Shown here: positions 1-8,250 of the stretch, one piece after another
How the letters are laid out: each line of letters opens with the position of its first letter
How positions within the stretch are numbered: the stretch's first letter is position 1
From: Polynucleobacter sp. MWH-P3-07-1
Lineage (GTDB): Bacteria; Pseudomonadota; Gammaproteobacteria; Burkholderiales; Burkholderiaceae
Assembly: GCF_018687555.1 (NCBI RefSeq)
Contig: NZ_CP061296.1
Location: 1,565,983 to 1,629,982, forward strand
Reading direction: 5' to 3'
DNA: 64,000 nucleotides
Position numbers and translations under genes: made by a program
Notes under the pieces: model-generated
Seen by the model: only the letters and a program-made list of their open reading frames with translations
What the model was told of the DNA's origin: nothing
Database searches by the model: none

Positions 1-376
1 CCCACAGTAGTTGCACTCGACCCCCTTCTCGACCCACACCAACTCGCAACTGTCGCATTAAATATAAGCCCTCAACACAGGATGCATTTTGCGCTGTGCA
101 CTCTGCGGCAGGGCGTGCGATTAACATAGTCCACTTTCCACTAAGCGGTACATCAAACCATGCCGGATTGGTATCTTGCACTGGCTGCACTAAAGTGCCG
201 AAATTGGTCTTACCACCCTCTGGCTTAAATACGTAATACGCTAAATAGGATGCAATGACTGGTGCAGCACAGGCAAGCAATAAGAGCAACATTTGTAGAC
301 GCCCACGACGAGTCCGCGCATCAATTGCTGCACCGTCTGACTGTGCAGAAGGAATTAATAGCTCTTCTTTACTCAC
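1..376 (-). CDS. Cytochrome-oxidase-associated membrane protein, partial
   Basis: The gene runs off the left edge of the window, so only the first 125 codons are visible. I place the start at a GTG that overlaps the SURF1 stop by 8 bases; the only early in-frame ATG lies inside the membrane segment. The visible part has a polar N-terminus of about 28 residues, one hydrophobic segment (about residues 29-47) and then a polar, probably periplasmic region with two cysteines. A gene of this type usually follows SURF1 and precedes COX15/ctaA in betaproteobacterial oxidase clusters, so a role in oxidase assembly is inferred from context. No catalytic motif is visible. Confidence 0.7.
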   Translation of the reverse strand, partial: MSKEELLIPSAQSDGAAIDARTRRGRLQMLLLLLACAAPVIASYLAYYVFKPEGGKTNFGTLVQPVQDTNPAWFDVPLSGKWTMLIARPAAECTAQNASCVEGLYLMRQLRVGVGREGGRVQLLW

Positions 377-1139
377 TCATACCCCCAGATAACTTTCGGT
401 ATTGTCGGATACCCGAAATCAACCAAAACAAGAATGCGCATACTGCCAAAGCAAACCACTGAAAGGCATAAGCATAATGGCGATCTACCCCTGTTGTCAG
501 TGGGGCCCATTGTCTCAGCAAACCATCTGCCTGCCCATGCTCGATCTCACGCAAAATAAAAGGACTTTGGCTCCAGCCATGGCTCTTGGCCTCCTGCTCA
601 AGATCTAGATTTTGTTGAATCCTGGGTTGAATAGATTGATCAGAATTACTAATCCCAAATTGATAGACCCTGCCTGGATTAGCAAATACGACTCCCTCTA
701 CTGAAACAGGTTTACCAGGTGTAGCCACAGAAGGAAGCTTGAGTCGATCTAAACCATTGCGGGGAGCCCAGCCCCGATTTATCCAAAGAATCCGTCCACT
801 ATCCAGCCTTAATGGCATCAAGACATAAAACCCAGCCTGAGCCGCCTCTCCGTCTTTAGGGGCCGGCTGTGGACGGTTATCCAGCCAAATTGCCTCCTCT
901 AGAATAAAAATACCTTGCGCAACCATGCGTCGCTGATTGGTCTCAGCCAAAGTCCAGTCTTGCGCGCCCGCCTGTAGCGCTGGCATGGCTTGCTTGGCGA
1001 CTAAGTTGGCAGCGAGCATAATCTTTTCATTGGCTCTGCGTAACTGCCAAAAGCCTGCACTGCTGCAAATGATGATCGTGATTAAGGCTGCTAAAGTAGC
1101 AACTATGCGCTTAGTAACGAGGCTAGAAAAAATATTCAA
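369..1139 (-). CDS. SURF1 family cytochrome oxidase assembly protein
   Basis: SURF1 proteins help insert heme a during assembly of subunit I of cytochrome c oxidase. This 256-residue protein has the family architecture: an N-terminal membrane helix (about residues 12-32) followed by FWQLRRA, a large periplasmic domain with the NRGW segment, and a C-terminal helix ending in a short basic tail. The start is TTG with no clear ribosome binding site; no good in-frame alternative exists before residue 40. It starts 14 bases from the divergent DUF2909 gene and its stop overlaps the next oxidase-cluster gene. Confidence 0.9.
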   Translation of the reverse strand: MNIFSSLVTKRIVATLAALITIIICSSAGFWQLRRANEKIMLAANLVAKQAMPALQAGAQDWTLAETNQRRMVAQGIFILEEAIWLDNRPQPAPKDGEAAQAGFYVLMPLRLDSGRILWINRGWAPRNGLDRLKLPSVATPGKPVSVEGVVFANPGRVYQFGISNSDQSIQPRIQQNLDLEQEAKSHGWSQSPFILREIEHGQADGLLRQWAPLTTGVDRHYAYAFQWFALAVCAFLFWLISGIRQYRKLSGGMSE

Positions 1140-1153
1140 TTGAGGATGTTGAA

Positions 1154-1366
1154 ATGAAGTGGATTATTCCCATCGTACTGCTAATGATCGTTGGAAGCTT
1201 GGGCTCAGCCCTGTATTACATGATGAAAGGTAAAGGCTCTAGCCCAAAAATGGTGTATTCCTTAATGTTCCGTATTGGGTTATCACTGCTGCTATTCATC
1301 GGTATTTTGCTTGCGTATTACTTTGGACTTATACAGCCTACCGGCATCCGCGTTGGCGGCAACTAA
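1154..1366 (+). CDS. Twin transmembrane protein, DUF2909 family
   Basis: This 70-residue protein is two hydrophobic helices (about residues 3-22 and 36-58) joined by a short Gly/Ser/Lys-rich loop, with almost no soluble part. Small proteins of this kind occur in betaproteobacterial cytochrome oxidase clusters next to SURF1 and ctaE, but their function is not established. The ATG follows a GAGG about 8 bases upstream. It is the only plus-strand gene within the oxidase region and converges on ctaE. Confidence 0.8.
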   Translation: MKWIIPIVLLMIVGSLGSALYYMMKGKGSSPKMVYSLMFRIGLSLLLFIGILLAYYFGLIQPTGIRVGGN

Positions 1367-1390
1367 AGAAATCAATTACGCGGTAAAACA

Positions 1391-1413
1391 AATCGGGGCT
1401 TAAAGCCCCGATT
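1391..1413 (-). terminator. Rho-independent terminator after ctaE
   Basis: A perfect 10-bp stem (AATCGGGGCT paired with AGCCCCGATT) encloses a 3-base loop. It lies between the convergent ends of the DUF2909 gene and ctaE. Read on the minus strand the stem is followed by a T-rich run, so it mainly serves ctaE; the plus-strand downstream sequence is also moderately T-rich, so it may act in both directions. Confidence 0.8.
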
Positions 1414-1423
1414 CTGATTTAAC

Positions 1424-2278
1424 TTACATCCAGTAAACGCAGATGTATAGACCGAGCCAGACAACGTCAACAAAGTGCCAGTACCAAGCGGCACCTTCAA
1501 AGGCAAAATGGTGCTCAGGGGTAAAGTCACCACGAATCAAGCGACGCAATACGATTGCCAACATGGTACCGCCTAAGAACACGTGGAAGCCATGGAAGCC
1601 CGTCAGCATGAAAAAGGTTGAGCCATAAACACCTGAGGTCAATTTCAGATTGAGCTCATGATAGGCATGGTAGTACTCAAAGGCTTGGAAGCACAAGAAA
1701 ACAAAGCCGAGGCCTACTGTTGCTGCTAAGCCAACAATGGCTTGCTTCATATGATTCTTCACTAATGCGTGGTGCGCAAATGTGATGGTGACACCAGAAC
1801 TCAACAATAATAGGGTGTTGATGGTGGGAATTGGCCAAGGACCCATCGTTTCGAATGGAGCAACCAAACCAGCAGGGCCATCATTAGGCCAAACTGCAGA
1901 GAAATTGGGCCAAATCAACTTGCTTTCAACATCGCCCATCCAAGGCATCGCGATATTTCTGGCATAGAACAGCGCAGCAAAGAAAGCGCCGAAGAACATG
2001 ATTTCAGAGAAGATAAACCAGGCCATCGACCAACGATAGGAGACGTCCACATTCGCGCCATTTTTACCGGCATTAGACTCAGCAATCGTATCGCCAAACC
2101 AGTTATAGAGCACATACAAAACCCACACAATGCCAGCGATTGACAAGGGGCCGCCCCAAGCTGCGTGATTGACCCATCCGACCATGCCGAAGCCAAAACC
2201 GATCAGGCCAATCGCAGCCATCACCGGATGTCTAGATAGGCCGGGAACGAAATAATAAGGGGTTGAATTGGATGACAT
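1424..2278 (-). CDS. ctaE: Cytochrome c oxidase subunit III
   Basis: Subunit III is the seven-helix core subunit of the aa3/caa3-type oxidase in the inner membrane; it stabilises subunit I and the proton uptake path. The 284-residue protein shows the family segments RHPVMAAIG near the start, FAHHALV in the middle and GFHGFHVFLG and WYWHFVDVVWL near the end. I use the internal ATG at 2278, preceded by AGAGAG six bases upstream, rather than an upstream TTG at 2296. It is the last gene before the terminator in the ctaC-ctaD-cox11-DUF2970-ctaE run. Confidence 0.95.
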   Translation of the reverse strand: MSSNSTPYYFVPGLSRHPVMAAIGLIGFGFGMVGWVNHAAWGGPLSIAGIVWVLYVLYNWFGDTIAESNAGKNGANVDVSYRWSMAWFIFSEIMFFGAFFAALFYARNIAMPWMGDVESKLIWPNFSAVWPNDGPAGLVAPFETMGPWPIPTINTLLLLSSGVTITFAHHALVKNHMKQAIVGLAATVGLGFVFLCFQAFEYYHAYHELNLKLTSGVYGSTFFMLTGFHGFHVFLGGTMLAIVLRRLIRGDFTPEHHFAFEGAAWYWHFVDVVWLGLYICVYWM

Positions 2279-2307
2279 CTGATTCTCTCTATTCAATCAA
2301 AAAATTA

Positions 2308-2499
2308 TTAATGGGATACCACTGCTCTCACAATTAACAAAAGGGTGCCCATGAAAACCAAAGCCCCAAGCACACCCGCAATGATAATGTGAACAAAACT
2401 TATTGAAGCAACATCATCTTGAAGGCCTGCTTTTTTGCGGACCCCCAAAAAAGCCCATAAAACTGCTTTCATGGACTTCAAAAAGCTACTCTTTTTCAT
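2308..2499 (-). CDS. DUF2970 family small membrane protein
   Basis: This 63-residue protein has a basic N-terminal half containing the VLWAFLGVRK segment typical of DUF2970, followed by one C-terminal hydrophobic helix (about residues 36-58). The family has no proven function but sits between cox11 and ctaE in betaproteobacteria, so an accessory role in oxidase assembly is likely. Its ATG overlaps the cox11 TGA by four bases (ATGA), which suggests translational coupling. Confidence 0.85.
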   Translation of the reverse strand: MKKSSFLKSMKAVLWAFLGVRKKAGLQDDVASISFVHIIIAGVLGALVFMGTLLLIVRAVVSH

Positions 2500-3089
2500 A
2501 TCGTCGCCTTTGATTTTGGTGTCGTCGCTCCGGGAGCTGCTGGAGGCACACCAACCTCAAAGAAGGTATATGACAAAGTAATGGTTTTGACATCGTCTGG
2601 TAACCCAGAGTCAATCACAAATACCACTGGCATTTTTCTAGTTTCGTTAGCGGCTAAGGTTTGCTGTTGAAAACAAAAACATTCCAGTTTGGTAAAAAAT
2701 TCTGTGGCGATCTTTGGTGCATAGCTGGGAATGGCTTGGGCTTGCACTGCGCGATCTAATTTATTGGAGACCTCATACACAATTTCAGTCATCTCTCCTG
2801 GATGAACTTCCAAATAATTCTTCATCGGGTGAAAGCTAAACGGCCCCCGGCTGTTGGAGTCAAACTCAACAGTCACTTTACGTGAGTAATCCACTTGAGT
2901 GTTGCCTACTTTATTAGCGCTATAGGCTCTGACACCATAGTCATTCTTGCTAGTAACCACATTGATACCTGTTACTTCGCATAATGCTTTGTATAGGGGA
3001 ACTAGCGCATACCCAAAACCAAACATCAACACGGAAGCGATTAAGAGCTTCAGCAAGATTTGGCGGTTGAGATTTTGAGAGATGGACAT
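2496..3089 (-). CDS. ctaG: Cytochrome c oxidase assembly protein Cox11/CtaG
   Basis: Cox11 delivers copper to the CuB site of subunit I from the periplasmic side of the inner membrane. The 197-residue protein has one N-terminal anchor helix (about residues 11-30), the conserved PLYKALCEVTG segment with Cys37, and the copper-binding CFCF motif (Cys137 and Cys139). The beta-sandwich region carrying EVHPGE lies between them. It follows the small assembly protein and overlaps the DUF2970 start by four bases. Confidence 0.95.
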   Translation of the reverse strand: MSISQNLNRQILLKLLIASVLMFGFGYALVPLYKALCEVTGINVVTSKNDYGVRAYSANKVGNTQVDYSRKVTVEFDSNSRGPFSFHPMKNYLEVHPGEMTEIVYEVSNKLDRAVQAQAIPSYAPKIATEFFTKLECFCFQQQTLAANETRKMPVVFVIDSGLPDDVKTITLSYTFFEVGVPPAAPGATTPKSKATI

Positions 3090-3103
3090 TGAGCAGCGTA
3101 GGT

Positions 3104-3235
3104 TTAACTTAAGAGGCTATGTTTAAGCACGATGCCAATGAAGAAAACAATAGCAATACTTAAAAGTACAAACCCCAACCGCCGGTTATTGGCAGCTGAG
3201 GTTTGTTGTTGAGCAGATTTAAATTCCTGCTTCAT
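3104..3235 (-). CDS. Cytochrome oxidase small assembly protein, 43 aa
   Basis: A 43-residue reading frame starts at an ATG inside the last codons of ctaD, overlapping it by 17 bases in another frame, and ends 15 bases before the cox11 ATG. The product has a polar N-terminus rich in Gln and Ala, an NNRRLG turn, and one hydrophobic helix (about residues 22-38). Tiny single-helix proteins annotated as cytochrome oxidase small assembly proteins occur at exactly this position in Burkholderiales. The assignment rests on position, size and topology. Confidence 0.8.
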   Translation of the reverse strand: MKQEFKSAQQQTSAANNRRLGFVLLSIAIVFFIGIVLKHSLLS

Positions 3236-4838
3236 GCAATTGTTCAGCGTTTGGAGGAGTCTCAAAAGTATGATGAGGCGCTGGGGAAGGAACTGTCCAC
3301 TCTAGGCCTTTTGCACCATCCCAAGGCTTCATTGGGGCCTTTTGACCATGGCCACGATAAGCAGGCAATGCTACGAAGAAAAGGAAGTAAACCTGGGACA
3401 AACCAAAACCAAACGCGCCAATTGAGGCAATCATATTGAAGTCCGCAAACTGGGTTGGATAGTCAGCGTAACGACGTGGCATACCTGCTAAACCTAAGAA
3501 GTGCATTGGGAAGAAGGTGATGTTGAAGAAAATCATGGAAGCCCAGAAGTGAATCTTGCCACGTGTTTCATTAGCCATCATGCCGGTCCACTTTGGACAC
3601 CAGTAATAGAAACCAGCGAACATTGCAAATAAAGAACCTGCGACCAATACATAGTGGAAGTGAGCAACCACATAATAGGTATCTTGCAAGCCAATATCGA
3701 TTGGCGCCATCGCCAATATTAAGCCAGTGAAACCGCCCATAGTAAATACAAAGATAAAGCCAACGGCCCACAACATTGGAGTTTCAAAGGTCATCGAACC
3801 CTTCCACATGGTTGCGACCCAGTTAAAAATCTTCACGCCAGTTGGTACGGCAATCAACATCGTGGCGTACATGAAGAAGAGTTGGCCTGTTACTGGCATG
3901 CCCGTTGCAAACATGTGGTGTGCCCATACGATGAAGGACAAGATCGCAATCGATGAAGTTGCATAAACCATCGAGCTGTAACCGAACAAGGTTTTTCTGG
4001 AGAAGGCTGGAACGATTTCACTAATGATTCCGAAAGCAGGAAGAATCATGATGTAAACCTCTGGGTGACCAAAGAACCAGAAAATGTGCTGGAACATAAT
4101 GGGGTCACCACCGCCCACTGCGGAGAAGAATGAAGTGCCGAAGTGACGATCAGTCAAGACCATCGTAATCGCGCCCGCTAAGACAGGCATAACCGCAATC
4201 AACAAATAGGCAGTAATCAACCAAGTCCAGCAGAACATTGGCATCTTCATCAGCGTCATCCCTGGAGCACGCATATTCAAAATGGTGACAATGATGTTGA
4301 TTGAACCCATGATGGAAGAAGCACCCAGCAAGTGGAGGGCAAAAATCGCCATATCCATACCGGGACCCATTTGCGAGGTCAATGGTGCGTAGATAGTCCA
4401 ACCGCCTGCGGGAGCGCCGCCAGGAGCCAAGAAAGAACTCAATAGCAAAGTGGCTGCAACTGGCAGAATCCAGAAGCTGAAATTATTCATTCGAGCGAAT
4501 GCCATATCAGATGCCCCAATTTGCAAAGGCACCATCCAGTTCGCAAAACCAACGAAGGCCGGCATGATAGCGCCGAACACCATCACCAATCCGTGCATGG
4601 TGGTTAACTGATTGAAGAACTCAGGGCGGAAGAATTGCAAGCCAGGCTGGAACAACTCCAAACGAATACCCAAAGCCATCGTTCCGCCAGCCAACAAGCT
4701 AACGAAAGAAAAAATTAAGTACATCGTGCCGATGTCTTTGTGGTTAGTAGCAAACAACCAGCGACGCCAACCATGTGGCGTGTGATCATCATGCGCATGA
4801 TCATGTGCGTGATCGAGAGAGCCAGTAACTGTGTTCAT
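3219..4838 (-). CDS. ctaD: Cytochrome c oxidase subunit I
   Basis: This is the catalytic heme a/a3-CuB subunit that reduces oxygen to water and pumps protons. The 539-residue protein has twelve helices and the expected ligands: His82 (TMHG) and His395 region (VAHFH, with His393) for the hemes, and His258 with crosslink Tyr262 (GHPEVY) plus His307-His308 (WAHH) for CuB. Glu260 of GHPEVY corresponds to the D-channel glutamate. The N-terminus is rich in His and Asp. The ATG follows GGAG five bases upstream. Confidence 0.97.
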   Translation of the reverse strand: MNTVTGSLDHAHDHAHDDHTPHGWRRWLFATNHKDIGTMYLIFSFVSLLAGGTMALGIRLELFQPGLQFFRPEFFNQLTTMHGLVMVFGAIMPAFVGFANWMVPLQIGASDMAFARMNNFSFWILPVAATLLLSSFLAPGGAPAGGWTIYAPLTSQMGPGMDMAIFALHLLGASSIMGSINIIVTILNMRAPGMTLMKMPMFCWTWLITAYLLIAVMPVLAGAITMVLTDRHFGTSFFSAVGGGDPIMFQHIFWFFGHPEVYIMILPAFGIISEIVPAFSRKTLFGYSSMVYATSSIAILSFIVWAHHMFATGMPVTGQLFFMYATMLIAVPTGVKIFNWVATMWKGSMTFETPMLWAVGFIFVFTMGGFTGLILAMAPIDIGLQDTYYVVAHFHYVLVAGSLFAMFAGFYYWCPKWTGMMANETRGKIHFWASMIFFNITFFPMHFLGLAGMPRRYADYPTQFADFNMIASIGAFGFGLSQVYFLFFVALPAYRGHGQKAPMKPWDGAKGLEWTVPSPAPHHTFETPPNAEQLHEAGI

Positions 4839-4879
4839 GTTTACTCCGGTTTCGTTTTATCGGTATTTGTTTAAATGAA

Positions 4880-6031
4880 TTATTTGTGTAAAGCAGCTAC
4901 ATCGGAAGTTTGGATGACTTCACCAGTGTGGTTGCTCCAGGCATTCCGCTCATAGGTAATCACAGCTGCGATATCGCCGTCAGAAAGTACACCGGCCCAC
5001 TTAGGCATCGCGTTCTTGCCATTCAGCACCATTTGAATCTGATATGCCTTAGGACCGTTAACCACTTTGCTACCGTCCAGTGCTGGGAAAGAGCCTGCAC
5101 CTTTGCCGTTAGGCTGATGGCATGCTGCGCAATTCGCTGCATATACTTTTTCACCGCGGGCTTTTTGTTCTTCAAGGGTATACACCTTGGATGGATCTTC
5201 ACCACCTGCAGCCATGGCTTTTTGTTTCTCAGCAACCCACGCGGTGTAATCCTCAGCGGAAACTACCTTTACAACGATAGGCATAAATGCGTGCTCTGCA
5301 CCACAGAGCTCGGAGCATTGACCGCGGAACGTACCGATCTTGTCTGCCCGGAACCAAGTATCACGCACAAAGCCAGGAATCGCATCTTGCTTGACGCCAA
5401 AAGCAGGAATAGTCCAGGAGTGAATGACGTCATTCGCAGTAGTGATCATGCGAATTTTTTTGCCGACTGGCACAACCATTTCATTGTCGACTTCCATCAA
5501 ATAGGTATTTGATTTTGGTGCCAAGTTGTTAATGGCTTCGCGTGAAGTTGAGAGCGTGGAAAGGAAGTTAATGCCTTCGCCTTCGCCTTTAATGTAGTCG
5601 TAGCCCCATTTCCACTGATAGCCAGTGACTTTGATAGTGATATCAGAGTTGGTGGTGTCTTTCATTGCTACAACAGTTTTGGTAGCTGGCAAAGCCATAC
5701 CAATCACAATTAATAATGGCACTACAGTCCAGATAATTTCAACAGTTGTGCTTTCATGGAAAGAGGCTGATTTGTGACCGAGTGATTTACGGTGCTTAAG
5801 AATGGAGTAAAACATCACTCCGAATACGCCAATAAAAATGACCGCACAAATGATGAGCATCATGATATGCAAACCATGAATTTGCTCCATGATTTTTGTT
5901 GCAGGTGCAGCAAAATTGATTTGATTTACGGCTGGGCCGCCAGGCATGTTTTCTGAAGCGTTTGCAAGCGTTATGCCCAAACTCGCTAAAAGTGTTAGCG
6001 CAGCCTTAGTGACTTTTCCAAATAAATTCAT
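4880..6031 (-). CDS. ctaC: Cytochrome c oxidase subunit II with fused cytochrome c domain
   Basis: Subunit II accepts electrons at the binuclear CuA centre. The 383-residue protein has a signal peptide (about residues 1-25), two membrane helices (about 52-78 and 96-118), a cupredoxin domain with CuA ligands His204, Cys239, Glu241, Cys243, His247 and Met250, and a C-terminal class I cytochrome c domain with heme motif CAACH at 301-305 and a likely Met ligand in AMPKW. The fused cytochrome makes this a caa3-type enzyme. It is the first gene of the oxidase operon. Confidence 0.97.
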   Translation of the reverse strand: MNLFGKVTKAALTLLASLGITLANASENMPGGPAVNQINFAAPATKIMEQIHGLHIMMLIICAVIFIGVFGVMFYSILKHRKSLGHKSASFHESTTVEIIWTVVPLLIVIGMALPATKTVVAMKDTTNSDITIKVTGYQWKWGYDYIKGEGEGINFLSTLSTSREAINNLAPKSNTYLMEVDNEMVVPVGKKIRMITTANDVIHSWTIPAFGVKQDAIPGFVRDTWFRADKIGTFRGQCSELCGAEHAFMPIVVKVVSAEDYTAWVAEKQKAMAAGGEDPSKVYTLEEQKARGEKVYAANCAACHQPNGKGAGSFPALDGSKVVNGPKAYQIQMVLNGKNAMPKWAGVLSDGDIAAVITYERNAWSNHTGEVIQTSDVAALHK

Positions 6032-6119
6032 CTTATTCTCTATTTATTGTCCCCAGCAAATTGAACAATCTTGCTTGGGATGCTCAAAAAGCGGTATCTA
6101 GCCAATACATCCAGCGGTA

Positions 6120-6148
6120 ATTATAGGGTGAATTAACAGCTTCAACAA
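6120..6148 (-). promoter_or_regulatory. Sigma-70-type promoter of the ctaC oxidase operon
   Basis: Read on the minus strand, a consensus TATAAT (-10, 6120-6125) lies 17 bases downstream of TTGTTG (-35, 6143-6148). It sits about 90 bases upstream of ctaC in the 178-base gap after the bioC-like gene, and no other gene separates it from the operon. The -10 is a perfect match and the -35 matches only in TTG. Confidence 0.55.
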
Positions 6149-6209
6149 TTGAGCCCCTCGAAGAGCAAAAGGATGATTAGTGGCTCAAAATGATAGTAAG
6201 CACTTACAT

Positions 6210-7010
6210 TTAATTAGGATCACGGCTTGTCTTGCGCTGAATTTGCCGGGGATCAATATAAGCCAGCTGATCTTTGGCTCTAGTGAGGTGCTTACCGATA
6301 GCCCACGCATGTCCGTAGACCACCTCCAGAGTCATTTTTTTAGGTAACTCCGGGGTAGCCACCTGCATTTGGGGTGCTTGAGACATTAGTTGCAAAGCAA
6401 TCGAGTCTGCCACTAAAAGAGCATCTGATTCGTATTCCAAATGAACATACTCCATGTCCATCACCGGCTCTGAAAAGCCTTCTGATAGAACTGCATCCCC
6501 CATATCGTGCATATCCCAAGGACTCGCCAACTTTTGTAGAACCCCCTCTAGCCCAGGTATGCCAATCAACTCTTTACCAGTATCAGGGCCTAAGTAGGCA
6601 AAGGTCAGAAGCCCACCCTCCCGCAGCACTCTCCAACATTCCTGTAAAAAATGTTTTGGGTCAGGAAGGTTTTGTAGAAGCAAATCGCTAAAGACCAAAT
6701 CAACCGAATCATCCGGAAGATCAATGTGCCCAGTCTGTCGATAACGCTCTAAAGAAAACTGATTTCCTCCGCGAAATATTGCGCGCGATTTTCGAAACAT
6801 CTGATAGCACCACGAATCCCAGGCATTCATGGTGGGTTCTGAAGCGCTATTGATGCTCACACCCGGAAATCGCTTAGCTAAAAGTGAAGCATGCTTCCCC
6901 GGAAAATCCGGAATCACCAGCAGATCATTTACATCAAGCTTAACGATTTCTAGCTTTTGCATCATCCGACTTGCAATTTCGGATTGAAGCCATCTTAGGG
7001 GTTGGGTCAT
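6210..7010 (-). CDS. BioC-like class I methyltransferase with altered SAM loop
   Basis: The 266-residue protein resembles malonyl-ACP methyltransferase BioC: DLPDDSVDLVFS, LLLQNLPDP, WRVLREGGLLTF and the characteristic GPDTGKEL are all present in order. However, the glycine-rich SAM loop expected near residue 35 (usually GxGxG) is replaced by a stretch reading PDFPGKHASLL, so canonical motif I is missing. It may be a divergent methyltransferase or a non-catalytic relative. The ATG at 7010 is used in place of an upstream TTG at 7049; it is 23 bases from the divergent comF start. No other biotin synthesis gene lies in the window. Confidence 0.7.
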   Translation of the reverse strand: MTQPLRWLQSEIASRMMQKLEIVKLDVNDLLVIPDFPGKHASLLAKRFPGVSINSASEPTMNAWDSWCYQMFRKSRAIFRGGNQFSLERYRQTGHIDLPDDSVDLVFSDLLLQNLPDPKHFLQECWRVLREGGLLTFAYLGPDTGKELIGIPGLEGVLQKLASPWDMHDMGDAVLSEGFSEPVMDMEYVHLEYESDALLVADSIALQLMSQAPQMQVATPELPKKMTLEVVYGHAWAIGKHLTRAKDQLAYIDPRQIQRKTSRDPN

Positions 7011-7033
7011 GTGCTCAGTATACTCAGCGGCCC

Positions 7034-7774
7034 ATGTTTTCAATAGCAAAACTATTGCCCAACGCTTGCATTATTTGCGAGTCTTTTCAGGATGATCTCG
7101 TTTGCCTAGGATGCTTGAAAAAACTCTCTGATGAGGCTCTTTGTCATTATGAATGTTGCAGACAATGCGGCATCTGCTTAACTGCAATCGAACTTAGTGC
7201 AGGCAAGTGTGATGAATGTCGACTAGAACCGCCCCACTTTGATGAGAGCGTTTGTCTTGCATCTTATGAAAGCGGTTTGCAAAAATCCCTACATAATTTG
7301 AAATACACCAAGCGCATCAGTGTGGCGCATGGCTTAGCGAGTACTTGGAATCACATTCTGGCATCGCGCTTAGATTATGTTGGAATTGACGTGGCAATGC
7401 CTGTGCCACTGAGTCAGAAAAAATTATGCGAGAGAGGTTTCAACCAAAGCTGGGAAATTCTGCGTCGCATACAAGTACCCAAAACCATTCAAAAATTAGC
7501 GTGTGTGCTACAAAGACATCATGCGCCACATGACCTTGTGGGATCTGACAGCACTTCACGCGCAGAAACGGTCAAAGGTATGTTTTATCTCAATCCTCAC
7601 TTCAAAGATTCCATCAAAGGCCGGCACGTGGTGATTTTTGATGATGTGATGACAAGCAAAGCCACTTTGAATGAAATTGCTGCTGTTCTGAAGGACAATG
7701 GAGCTTCACGAGTTCTGAATTGGGTTTTACTCAGAACCCCAAGATACATGACCAAAAGATTGCAGCATGTTTAA
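7034..7774 (+). CDS. comF: ComF family phosphoribosyltransferase-like protein
   Basis: ComF proteins combine an N-terminal zinc-binding region with a phosphoribosyltransferase-like domain and are linked to DNA uptake. The 246-residue product has paired cysteines near the start (CIIC, CLGC, CRQCGIC and CDEC within about residues 12-70), the conserved CERGFNQ segment, and a PRPP-type loop VVIFDDVMTSKAT near the C-terminus. The ATG at 7034 gives a family-length protein; an upstream extension would overlap the divergent methyltransferase. It overlaps trmL by 8 bases. Confidence 0.9.
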   Translation: MFSIAKLLPNACIICESFQDDLVCLGCLKKLSDEALCHYECCRQCGICLTAIELSAGKCDECRLEPPHFDESVCLASYESGLQKSLHNLKYTKRISVAHGLASTWNHILASRLDYVGIDVAMPVPLSQKKLCERGFNQSWEILRRIQVPKTIQKLACVLQRHHAPHDLVGSDSTSRAETVKGMFYLNPHFKDSIKGRHVVIFDDVMTSKATLNEIAAVLKDNGASRVLNWVLLRTPRYMTKRLQHV

Positions 7775-8237
7775 CATTGTTTTATTCGAACCTGAAATCC
7801 CACCTAACACCGGCAACATCATCCGCCTGTGTGCGAACACTGGAGCCTCGCTTCATTTAATTGAGCCTCTAGGTTTTCCGATGGAGGACGCAAAGCTTCG
7901 GAGAGCGGGTTTGGATTACCACGAATTTACTAGCGTCAAAGTACATCAAAACTGGCAAGTTTTTCTCATGAATGAACAGCCCAAAATGGAGCGGGTGTTT
8001 GCACTAACCACGAAAGGCTCTGGGCATTTTCATGCTGGCCATTATCAGCCAGGCGATTATTTTGTCTTTGGCTCTGAAACCAAAGGCATTACTGACGAAG
8101 TGAGAGATTCCATTGCTGCCCAAAACCGGATGCGCTTAGCGATGCAAGAGAGCAGTCGCAGTCTTAATCTTTCCAATACGGTTGCGATTGTTGTCTACGA
8201 AGCCTGGCGACAAAATGGTTTGCAAGGCGGTAGCTAG
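7767..8237 (+). CDS. trmL: tRNA (cytidine(34)-2'-O)-methyltransferase
   Basis: TrmL methylates the wobble-base ribose of tRNA-Leu isoacceptors using SAM. The 156-residue SPOUT-fold protein contains the family motifs EPEIPPNTGNIIRLCANTG near the start, FGSETKGI in the middle, and the knot segment RSLNLSNTVAIVVYEAWRQ near the end. Length fits the family exactly. It overlaps comF by 8 bases and converges with gpsA. Confidence 0.95.
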   Translation: MFNIVLFEPEIPPNTGNIIRLCANTGASLHLIEPLGFPMEDAKLRRAGLDYHEFTSVKVHQNWQVFLMNEQPKMERVFALTTKGSGHFHAGHYQPGDYFVFGSETKGITDEVRDSIAAQNRMRLAMQESSRSLNLSNTVAIVVYEAWRQNGLQGGS

Positions 8238-8250
8238 AAAATGAGCTGAA

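Noticed and set aside
2279-2296. TTG start giving ctaE six extra residues
   Set aside because: The ATG at 2278 has AGAGAG at good spacing, and the family protein begins near the RHPVM segment without this extension.
4910-5512. A 200-codon open frame antisense to ctaC
   Set aside because: It lies entirely inside the well-supported ctaC gene and its translation resembles no family; it is a shadow frame.
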